A stretch of 64,000 nucleotides of DNA from Lachnospiraceae bacterium (GTDB lineage: Bacteria > Bacillota > Clostridia > Lachnospirales > Lachnospiraceae). The notes beneath the pieces are model-generated. The model worked only from the letters and a program-made list of their open reading frames with translations. It did not search any database and was not told the DNA's origin. This document shows positions 57,940-64,000 of this stretch, piece by piece. Made by a program: the position numbers and the translations under genes. Position 1 is the stretch's first letter, and every line of letters starts with the position of its first letter. The stretch spans positions 29,778 to 93,777 of the forward strand of contig JAFVSN010000050.1 in the NCBI GenBank assembly GCA_017503735.1, read 5' to 3'.

Positions 57940-58286
57940 TCAATCTCCACGCATTCTGCCAGTTTTTCCAGCTCCTCTTTCGAAAAACCTTCCTCAGCAA
58001 CAAATTTATCGAAATCTGTTACCGGAGCATCTTTTCTCTCTTCTGCGATTTGTAGCAATCTGATATTTTCCAATTTTTCCAGCATTGCTTCTAAACGTGC
58101 GACCTTTTGTTGTGTTTCCTTATAGGATTCAATAGACACCACCACTGCTGTAGGTTGATTGTTTTTTAAAACGATATACTCTCTATTAAACTCAGCAACA
58201 TCATTAAATATTTTTCCGGCTTTTCCCTGACTAAAATCCGAAACCGAAACTAATTTGTCCGCAAACTCTGCAAAAGCTAAGCTCAT
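57936..58286 (-). CDS. Phd/YefM-like antitoxin (second TA pair)
   Basis: The 116-residue protein has a Phd/YefM N-terminal part (FADKLVSVSDFSQGKAGKIF, EYIVLKNNQPTAVVVSIESY) and an extended acidic C-terminal tail (about 70-116). ATG 58286 has AAGGAG at 8 nt; upstream in-frame codons belong to the leader. The promoter has perfect inverted repeats as operator candidates. The two TA pairs in this window are not obviously recent duplicates, since their sequences and operators differ. Confidence 0.82.
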   Translation of the reverse strand: MSLAFAEFADKLVSVSDFSQGKAGKIFNDVAEFNREYIVLKNNQPTAVVVSIESYKETQQKVARLEAMLEKLENIRLLQIAEERKDAPVTDFDKFVAEEGFSKEELEKLAECVEIE

Positions 58287-58326
58287 CGAATCATCTCCTT
58301 TAATATTTAAATGCCTTCTATAATAT

Positions 58327-58370
58327 AGTATACTACCATCTATTATTTTATGCAAGATATCGCATAAAAT
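58327..58370 (-). promoter_or_regulatory. Promoter and operator of the second TA pair
   Basis: On the minus strand TTGCAT (58355-58350) and TATACT (58332-58327) are 17 nt apart. A perfect dyad ATTTTATGC (58345-58353) / GCATAAAAT (58362-58370) overlaps the -35 box, and the -10 lies in the short palindrome TAGTATACTA. Confidence 0.78.
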
Positions 58371-58437
58371 TTTATATATAATTTTAACTATGTTCTTGTC
58401 AAAAAAAGTAAGAGTCCCCTTACAGGTCCTCCTAAAA

Positions 58438-58470
58438 AATCCCTGCAAGGACAATTGCCTTGCAGGGATT
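58438..58470 (-). terminator. Terminator of the large secreted protein gene
   Basis: Perfect 13-bp arms AATCCCTGCAAGG and CCTTGCAGGGATT; on the minus strand a T-run follows. Confidence 0.85.
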
Positions 58471-58500
58471 TTGGGTTTATTCGGTTCTATTTAATTCAAA

Positions 58501-61431
58501 TTACTTTAATACAACCTTGATGCTGTAAGTACCGGATACAGTAGTACCATCCAACGCATTGAAAATTTGAATACCAATCTTCGCAACAGTCGGAGAAGTC
58601 CATGCCTCAATCAAACTTGTGGAATGTATAAATGTTCCGGTGGTCGGATTACCCTCAGACGGCTGACCAACATTCCCTTGTACAGAACCAAAAGTTCCGG
58701 CAGACCAGTCAGAGCTCTGCATATATATCTGAGCCTGCGGTGCATAACCTGCGATATCCTCGGAAGCAGCGGTTGCTTCCGTTAAAGTAACCACAACCTC
58801 AAAGTAATCTACCATCTCTATGATTCCCTCAAGAGTGGTGAACTTATTTGCAATGGTTTCGTCTGCCTTTAATGCATCCGGCAACATTCTCTTGAAGTTA
58901 TCACTATCTAAATATACATCCGCCACACTTGCATTAATATTGCCATAACCATCATCCCCTACAGGCTTATCAGTAAACGCAGCATCCTGTGCAATATAAA
59001 ATTCCTTAATCGTTCCTTCTTCCGGTTCTGTTCCAACAAATTTAATGCTGTGAACAGTTATTTCACCGGTCTGACCCTCAACTGCATTTTTAAAACTTAC
59101 ATATGCAATCTTTTTAGCCAACTGCTCTTCTGTCATAGTTTTATCCGCAGAATAATCTAGCGTATCGTATGTCAATTCGAGATCCTGCTCGTTTACTGCT
59201 GATTTTCCCCACCAGAATGCAATTACAGCACCATCTGCATCTAATAACTCTATTCCGGAATTGATAGTAGAACCTGAAGCAGTTACCACAATCTTCTCAT
59301 ATTGACCGGCAGTAATCTCTCCTGGAATTTGGAATCTTGTCTCATGATAATTTCCAGCATAAGCAATCGTTACAGAACCATCATCATTAGCGGTTGCAGT
59401 TGTTCCCTGATTCCAAGACGGTACTGCATAAGAAAGATCCGCTGCCACATAAGATTTTGTTTCCGCGAGAGAACCTCCGCCCTGGTCATTATTTCCGCCA
59501 CCTGCCTTCGGTACAAATGCAACTCTGTATACAGTCGCATCGCACGGTCCGCCAGACATCAAACCAACGTGGGTAGCGGTTCCGGTAAGGCCGGAAAGAC
59601 TCACTTCGATATCCTTGGTATCATCTGCTTTATTTCCGTACCAAACACTCTTATCACTTAACTGAACTGCCTTCATTTCTCCGTCTACTTCTTGCTCTTT
59701 CAGAAGCTTAAATGCGATTTCTCCGGAGGTATAGGACATAGTCACAATCATCTTGCTGTAATCACTTACATTCAGAGCTTCCGGTAACGCATACTGTACT
59801 TCCTGATACTGACCCTTATAGGTATATGTTTTACCGCCGTATGCCGCATCTGCTGGGTCGTAGCCGTAACCACCTGCTTCTAAATCTGTCACATTATATA
59901 CAAGATAGTTTTCCGGCAAATCCTTCGGTGCAGATACTTCCAGAGGTTCTTCTTCCCGTGGTTCATCCAATAACTGGAAGGTAATCTTCTTAACCGTTAT
60001 CTCAATCGGAGCTTCCAGACACATGAAATCAATTTGTGCCAGCTTATCTCTTGAGGAACTAAAGGAATAGGTAAACGTACCGTCTTTCGGAGCTGTTGTT
60101 CCATGACCCGGATAATCATCTGCTTTGGTCGTTCCAGGAAGCTTCACGCAGAACTGTCCGTTATAGGTCAGCTCAATATCAACAGCAGCAATTAAATTCT
60201 TGTCCACACTTTCCGGAACCACAAAGCTTGCAGTCTTATAGGTCGGTGTGTAAACAACCGTAGAAGAACCGTCCGCATTCTTGGTTACTACAGCTCCTTC
60301 GCCACCAACCAAATCAATGTCGGTAAACACTGCCGTCGGTCTCTTATACGGTTCCGGCGGGATATAGGTATTTACACCCTCTACCTTGGTATTGGTAGTG
60401 GATACGTAAGCGCCCTCACCGGTAATGTCAACCTCTACCAGTACACCGCCACCGACAACGTCTACATTGTTACCGGTAACCGATGCTGCTGTAACGCTAC
60501 CGCACGGAGCAACTTCTACCTTTGCGTCGTTTGCTGCAACAATCATCTCGTCCGCAACACCCAGTACAGTTACGTTTGCCGCAGTAGCAGCTTCCGTTAC
60601 CTCAACGGTACCCATCGGTGCGTTTAAGGAAACCTCTGCATTACCGGCAATCTCAGCCTTTAATACAACCGAATCCTTTGCGGTTACGGTAAGCTTGTTG
60701 CTTGCACCGGACTCTTCTACCGTAAGCTTATTAATACGGGAATCCACGTTCTTTAAGGTCATGGAGTTCTTTGCTTCACCGCCCTTATAAGAAACATCTC
60801 CGTTGTAATTCTTAAGGGTTACCTTTGCGCGGTCAATCTTTTCGCTGGCTTCCAAAGCAACTTCGTCAACGCCGCCGTCCTTCAGCTCCAACGTAGCATT
60901 TGCACGTACCACTAAGGTATCTACCTTTGCATCTCCCTTTGTTACGATGCTCGGAGCCGTGTTTAAAATCTTTTTGTTCTTTGCCTGATTTTCCATGTAC
61001 AGGTTAATGGCAGTCTGCTGAGTCTCCGGGTCGGATAATAACGGAAGCAACTCCTTTATGGTAAGCTCCCCTAACTCCGGTTCCTGTACGGTAACCTTTT
61101 CCGCATCCACTTCCCAAAGCTGAATCTTGGAATTGCTACCGCTTTCTACTACCAGCTCTCCAACGGTTACCTGGTCAAAGTAAATGTCCTTTGCCGCTGC
61201 TTCCTTGGAAATCACCACGCGGTCATAATTTCCGCCGGAGATTACAATTTCACCATCCTCATCCACCATGTCTTCTGTTACATACAATGTATTTTCAGAA
61301 GCGGTTGCAGTCGGAGCAGGTGCTATCAGTAAAACATCTGCTGCGTTTGCCTTCTGTGCCGGAGCAAAAACCGATGCTACCATCATAACAGCCAGGCCGC
61401 CGGCAAGCGCACGTAAACCTAATTTTCTCAT
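58501..61431 (-). CDS. Large secreted protein with beta-helix-like region and carbohydrate-binding-like modules
   Basis: The 976-residue product has a signal peptide (residues 1-30, ending QKANA), then about 310 residues of short regular strands (VDTLVVRANATLELKDGGVD, INKLTVEESGASNKLTVTAK, and similar) that look like a parallel beta-helix. Three or four modules follow, related to each other and to the C-terminus of the next protein: one around residues 365-490, one around 510-650 (LNVSDYSKMIVTMSYTSGEI), one around 665-800 (ITAGQYEKIVVTASGSTINS then IAFWW). These resemble non-catalytic carbohydrate-binding modules. There is no sortase motif or membrane tail, so it is released or held by another protein. 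ATG 61431 has AAAGGAG. Confidence 0.75.
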   Translation of the reverse strand: MRKLGLRALAGGLAVMMVASVFAPAQKANAADVLLIAPAPTATASENTLYVTEDMVDEDGEIVISGGNYDRVVISKEAAAKDIYFDQVTVGELVVESGSNSKIQLWEVDAEKVTVQEPELGELTIKELLPLLSDPETQQTAINLYMENQAKNKKILNTAPSIVTKGDAKVDTLVVRANATLELKDGGVDEVALEASEKIDRAKVTLKNYNGDVSYKGGEAKNSMTLKNVDSRINKLTVEESGASNKLTVTAKDSVVLKAEIAGNAEVSLNAPMGTVEVTEAATAANVTVLGVADEMIVAANDAKVEVAPCGSVTAASVTGNNVDVVGGGVLVEVDITGEGAYVSTTNTKVEGVNTYIPPEPYKRPTAVFTDIDLVGGEGAVVTKNADGSSTVVYTPTYKTASFVVPESVDKNLIAAVDIELTYNGQFCVKLPGTTKADDYPGHGTTAPKDGTFTYSFSSSRDKLAQIDFMCLEAPIEITVKKITFQLLDEPREEEPLEVSAPKDLPENYLVYNVTDLEAGGYGYDPADAAYGGKTYTYKGQYQEVQYALPEALNVSDYSKMIVTMSYTSGEIAFKLLKEQEVDGEMKAVQLSDKSVWYGNKADDTKDIEVSLSGLTGTATHVGLMSGGPCDATVYRVAFVPKAGGGNNDQGGGSLAETKSYVAADLSYAVPSWNQGTTATANDDGSVTIAYAGNYHETRFQIPGEITAGQYEKIVVTASGSTINSGIELLDADGAVIAFWWGKSAVNEQDLELTYDTLDYSADKTMTEEQLAKKIAYVSFKNAVEGQTGEITVHSIKFVGTEPEEGTIKEFYIAQDAAFTDKPVGDDGYGNINASVADVYLDSDNFKRMLPDALKADETIANKFTTLEGIIEMVDYFEVVVTLTEATAASEDIAGYAPQAQIYMQSSDWSAGTFGSVQGNVGQPSEGNPTTGTFIHSTSLIEAWTSPTVAKIGIQIFNALDGTTVSGTYSIKVVLK

Positions 61432-61445
61432 AGTTCTCCTTTCAT

Positions 61446-61484
61446 TTTACCGGGAAAACGATGCCTCCGCCGTTTTCCGGTAAA
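61446..61484 (-). other. Strong stem-loop between the two secreted-protein genes
   Basis: TTTACCGGGAAAACG (61446-61460) pairs with CGTTTTCCGGTAAA (61471-61484) with one bulge. There is no T-run, so it more likely tunes mRNA stability or the ribosome site of the large gene, 15 nt away, than ends transcription. Confidence 0.7.
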
Positions 61485-61511
61485 CACTGCTTCATATTCT
61501 GTCGAGTCCTT

Positions 61512-63125
61512 TTATTTTGCCGGAACAAGGCTGATGCTTTCGATTACCGCATCACACGCCGCATTGGTGGTCATTACTACAAGACCCTTTGCCTTCTTTG
61601 CAAGCTGAGCGGCACTCATGGAATCGCTTGCACTGTATCCGAGCTTATTATAATCCAACTCAATGGTTTCCATATCCTTCGTTCCCATATTCCACCAGAA
61701 TGCAATCTCCTGATCTGCCTCGTCAATCAAACGGAAACCTACCTTATCGGTGGTGGACATCTTTATGTACATCTTGGAGAAATCTCCGATGGTAAGCGCT
61801 TCAGGGAATAAGAATACAACGCCGTCATATTGTTTTGTAAATCCGGCCTTTACCCCGCTGTCTGTCTTCTCAAAGTTTCCAGGCGTCCAACCGTAGCAAC
61901 CCATATCTACCGTCTTAAAGTTAACTGCGTCACCTTCTACCTGCAACGGCTTGTAAATCAATCCGCTACCGCCGGATACTTCCTTAATGACAACCTTATC
62001 TACCATGAAATCAATCAGGTTATCTGCCTCGAAGTAGAACAAAAGATTCGTCGTATCTTCCGCTACTACAATCTGCCCGGTAATCTCGGTCCATTCACCC
62101 TTTGCAGTGGTAACGGTTCCGATATTCGTATACGGAGCATCACCTGCACCACCGTTCTTTTCGGTGGTTACCTTAAGCACTTCGCCGTCTGCCTCATTCT
62201 GTCTTACCCATGCGGATACATTATACACACCGCCGAGCTCTAACTTCTTATTTAAGTTAATCGCCATGCCGTGCCAGTTCTGAGATCTTCCTGCTACCTG
62301 AGCATACTTTGTTCCGTCCGGAGACGCTACAGAAGTCTTAATTGTAAGGGTTTCACTGCCACCACGGCCACCCCAATCGCCAAGCTCCTTCTCAAAGCTT
62401 TCCTCTAAAATCACGGTCTGCTTCGGTGCTGTGGTTGGCTTCGGCTTAGACGTCGGCTTCGGTGCTGTGGTCGGCTTCGGTGCTGCCGTAGCTCCCGGTG
62501 CCGGTGTCGGATCAGGTGCCTTGGTCGGTTCCGGTGCACCATAGACCGTAATCTCTATGGAATCCGTTCTTCCGCTTCCGGCGGTAGCGGTAATCGTAAC
62601 CGTACCGTTATCCACTGCGGTTACCTTACCCTTTGCATCTACCTTTGCTACGGACGGATCACTGGAGGTCCAGGTAATCACATCATTGGAAGAACCCGGA
62701 GTTAACACTGTTCTCAAATTATAAGTCTTCTTATACTCTAACTCCGTAATCTTACTGGTAATATCAACCTTTACCGCAGGCTTGCAAACCTGCACTTTTG
62801 CTTTTAACTTCTGTGTCTTACCGTCTGCCGTAATCTTACAGGTAATGGTTACATCACCCTTCTTAATACCGGTAACAACACCGTCTGCATCAACCGATGC
62901 TACCTTTTCATCACTGCTTTCCCAAGTGATCTCTGCGTCCTTCGATGCTCCCGTTACATCAAAATCAAAGGTACGCTGTGTCAAAATGTTACAACTGGTC
63001 TTATTCAGCTTTGCCTCCCCGGCTGCATAAGAACTTCCTGCATTGGTAAACAGGGTCGTAACACCCATTGCCAGAACAAGCACTCCGGCAAGGGCAGCTT
63101 TTGCTACTTTTTTACTGCTCTTCAT
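61512..63125 (-). CDS. Secreted protein with two BIG2 domains, CBM4/9-like and C-terminal binding module
   Basis: The 537-residue product has a signal peptide (about 1-34), two bacterial Ig-like group 2 domains (about 37-115 and 117-195; VTWESSDEKVASVDADGVVT-like and ITWTSSDPSVAKVDAKGKVT segments), a Pro/Thr/Ala/Lys linker (about 196-240), a CBM4/9-like domain (about 243-390, with LEESFEKELGDWGGRGGSET and YNVSAWVRQNEADGEVLKVT), and a C-terminal module (about 395-537) with IAFWWNMGTKDMETIELDYN that matches the modules of the downstream protein. It is likely a carbohydrate-binding surface or secreted protein without a catalytic domain. ATG 63125 has GGAAAGGAG. Confidence 0.82.
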   Translation of the reverse strand: MKSSKKVAKAALAGVLVLAMGVTTLFTNAGSSYAAGEAKLNKTSCNILTQRTFDFDVTGASKDAEITWESSDEKVASVDADGVVTGIKKGDVTITCKITADGKTQKLKAKVQVCKPAVKVDITSKITELEYKKTYNLRTVLTPGSSNDVITWTSSDPSVAKVDAKGKVTAVDNGTVTITATAGSGRTDSIEITVYGAPEPTKAPDPTPAPGATAAPKPTTAPKPTSKPKPTTAPKQTVILEESFEKELGDWGGRGGSETLTIKTSVASPDGTKYAQVAGRSQNWHGMAINLNKKLELGGVYNVSAWVRQNEADGEVLKVTTEKNGGAGDAPYTNIGTVTTAKGEWTEITGQIVVAEDTTNLLFYFEADNLIDFMVDKVVIKEVSGGSGLIYKPLQVEGDAVNFKTVDMGCYGWTPGNFEKTDSGVKAGFTKQYDGVVFLFPEALTIGDFSKMYIKMSTTDKVGFRLIDEADQEIAFWWNMGTKDMETIELDYNKLGYSASDSMSAAQLAKKAKGLVVMTTNAACDAVIESISLVPAK

Positions 63126-63227
63126 TGCTTCTCCTTTCCTCGACAGCTTCTTCGCTGCCGGCTGATGTCCTGCAGTAGTTCTATCCTCCAAATAATACAG
63201 GACTAAAGTCCTACCGCGACTAATTCC

Positions 63228-63256
63228 ATTTTAGTATTTTTTGTACATGTTGTCAA
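63228..63256 (-). promoter_or_regulatory. Sigma-A promoter of the secreted-protein operon
   Basis: On the minus strand TTGACA (63256-63251) and TAAAAT (63233-63228) are 17 nt apart. The leader of about 95 nt has an AGGACT/AGTCCT hairpin (63200-63213). The rest of the 63126-63443 gap holds the divergent promoter of the PEP carboxykinase gene and nothing else that I could recognise. Confidence 0.78.
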
Positions 63257-63338
63257 TACTTGCCAAAGAAATAGATTTCTAATTTGTTACTTTTTCATAA
63301 AAATATACCGAACCGTTGGAAAATCAATAACGCCTACC

Positions 63339-63380
63339 TTGACATTTACAGGTACCCACGATATAATTATCGTGGTGTAC
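63339..63380 (+). promoter_or_regulatory. Consensus sigma-A promoter with embedded dyad operator
   Basis: TTGACA (63339-63344) and TATAAT (63362-63367) at 17 nt form a perfect consensus promoter. A perfect dyad CCACGATA-TAAT-TATCGTGG (63356-63375) covers the -10 box, and GTAC words (63352-63355, 63377-63380) extend it. A repressor bound here would block the strongest promoter in the window. Confidence 0.82.
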
Positions 63381-63443
63381 GTTTGGTAATTATATTTTTT
63401 TATAAATTACTTCTATATTATTTCAAAGACAGGAGGATTTCAC

Positions 63444-64000
63444 ATGTCAACAAAGGCTTATTACAAGCACGAAGAAATCGGTGCCGGAAAGGTTGGTTTT
63501 TCCAGAACCCGTTCCATCATCGAGGCCGCTTTTTACGGCAACAATGTAGTTAAGGTAAATACCTTAAAGGAAGCTTATGATCTTGCAAAGAACTCTCCGG
63601 GAACCATCGTTACCGATATGCCGGTATACAGAGGTGAAGAGTTCGGCCTTGAAAAGGACGCAAAAGTTCTTTTGTTCAACGACGGTGCTGTTACCGGTCG
63701 TTACGCTACCGCACGTCGTATTAAGGGAGAGCCGGGCGTAGATGATACCAAGCTTGATAAGGTAGTTATGGACGCTGTATACGAGACCCGTTGGAAGACC
63801 ATGTACCATGCAGAGTGCTTCGTAGGTCTTGACGAGGAATTCATGGTAAAGGCTCACCTCTTAATTCCGGAAGGTGAAGAGAACCTCTTATACAACTGGA
63901 TGATTAACTTCCAGTATATGTCCGATGAGTATGTAAAGATGTACAAAAACTCCAAGCCGGTAGGTGACGGCAAGGAAGCTGATATCTACATCTTCTCCGA
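63444..64000 (+). CDS. pckA: Phosphoenolpyruvate carboxykinase (ATP), N-terminal part
   Basis: The open frame starts ATG 63444 (AGGAGG) and runs off the right edge; 185 residues are visible, beginning MSTKAYYKHEEIGAGKVGFS. Segments such as KVLLFNDGAVTGRYATARRI, VYETRWKTMYHAECFVGLDE and LIPEGEENLLYNWMINFQYM match what I remember of the ATP-type PEP carboxykinase of Clostridia. The diagnostic kinase loop (GLSGSGKST) lies beyond the window, so the call rests on the N-terminal half. The enzyme would interconvert oxaloacetate and PEP, in anaerobes often in the PEP-carboxylating, ATP-forming direction. The promoter is consensus with a dyad operator. Confidence 0.72.
   Translation, partial: MSTKAYYKHEEIGAGKVGFSRTRSIIEAAFYGNNVVKVNTLKEAYDLAKNSPGTIVTDMPVYRGEEFGLEKDAKVLLFNDGAVTGRYATARRIKGEPGVDDTKLDKVVMDAVYETRWKTMYHAECFVGLDEEFMVKAHLLIPEGEENLLYNWMINFQYMSDEYVKMYKNSKPVGDGKEADIYIFS

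Noticed and set aside
52700-58000. Minus-strand and alternate-frame ORFs over the polyamine operon
   Set aside because: All overlap well-supported enzymes and lack ribosome sites and motifs.
1-64000. tRNA or rRNA genes, insertion sequences, prophage
   Set aside because: No TpsiC-like GGTTCGAATCC arms, no rRNA-like stretches, and no transposase, integrase or phage structural genes were seen.

Overview
The window reads as a chromosomal segment of a low-to-moderate GC Gram-positive anaerobe of the class Clostridia, most likely a motile gut member of the Lachnospiraceae. The basis is the gene content: a Firmicute-type Tad pilus locus with DUF5702 and Flp1-like proteins, a flagellin/FliS pair next to a very large DUF6240-type protein, a CD3324-family protein, BspA-repeat and Pro/Thr-linker surface lipoproteins, a SpeA/SpeE/agmatinase/carboxyspermidine polyamine cluster, and sigma-A promoters with strong Shine-Dalgarno sites. 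I see no rRNA, tRNA, CRISPR array, insertion sequence or prophage.

Layout. 1-9020 (minus): a Tad/Flp pilus operon behind one good sigma-A promoter: CpaE/TadZ, CpaF/TadA, TadB, TadC, Flp1-like pilin, DUF5702, two TadE-like pseudopilins, a prepilin peptidase and the start of a DUF6382-like protein. 9245-11081 (plus): a DUF2508 protein, then a complete-looking transcription attenuator (19-residue leader peptide, alternative hairpins, terminator) in front of a GNAT acetyltransferase and a nucleoside phosphorylase. 11160-18201 (plus): surface and signalling genes: an M6-type metalloprotease lipoprotein, a CAP-domain lipoprotein, a sigma factor that is itself membrane-anchored with an extracellular BspA-type repeat domain, and a small lipoprotein. 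The two lipoproteins flanking the sigma gene share an almost identical ECF-like promoter.

18429-28613: regulators, a diacylglycerol-kinase-like enzyme, a COG4586-type ABC exporter trio, an HExxH protein, and a run of antibiotic-resistance-like genes (GNATs, a nucleotidyltransferase-GNAT fusion, a methyltransferase), ending in a CD3324-family gene with a structured leader that carries a 21-codon ORF. 28834-31058: a split chromate transporter pair and a MerR regulator with a textbook 19-bp-spacer operator. 31263-37860 (minus): maltodextrin uptake and use (MalE, MalF, MalG, MalQ, a nitroreductase) with a RelE/Phd-type toxin-antitoxin pair directly upstream. 38008-39279: a soluble ECF sigma factor with a large C-terminal domain and its own ECF-like promoter. 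39452-44628 (minus): FliS, flagellin and a 1062-residue FliK-like/DUF6240 protein behind a sigma-28-like promoter. 44755-48961: a DUF885 lipoprotein and a membrane GGDEF-EAL protein whose GGDEF motif is degenerate.

49139-55556 (plus): a polyamine operon (arginine decarboxylase, aminopropyltransferase homologue, agmatinase family, carboxyspermidine dehydrogenase and decarboxylase). It is preceded by an unusually long leader: sigma-A promoter, about 380 nt of hairpin-rich RNA ending in a strong terminator, then two tandem 74-nt structured repeats. 55635-58286 (minus): an Rpn-like nuclease, a ProX-type editing deacylase and a second toxin-antitoxin pair. 58501-63125 (minus): two secreted proteins sharing a carbohydrate-binding-like module. 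63444-64000: the start of an ATP-type PEP carboxykinase behind a consensus promoter embedded in a perfect dyad.

The best candidates for undescribed biology are the leader-peptide attenuator at 9474-9786, the structured RNA plus tandem repeat leader of the polyamine operon at 49139-49789, and the membrane-tethered BspA sigma factor with matching promoters on its neighbours.
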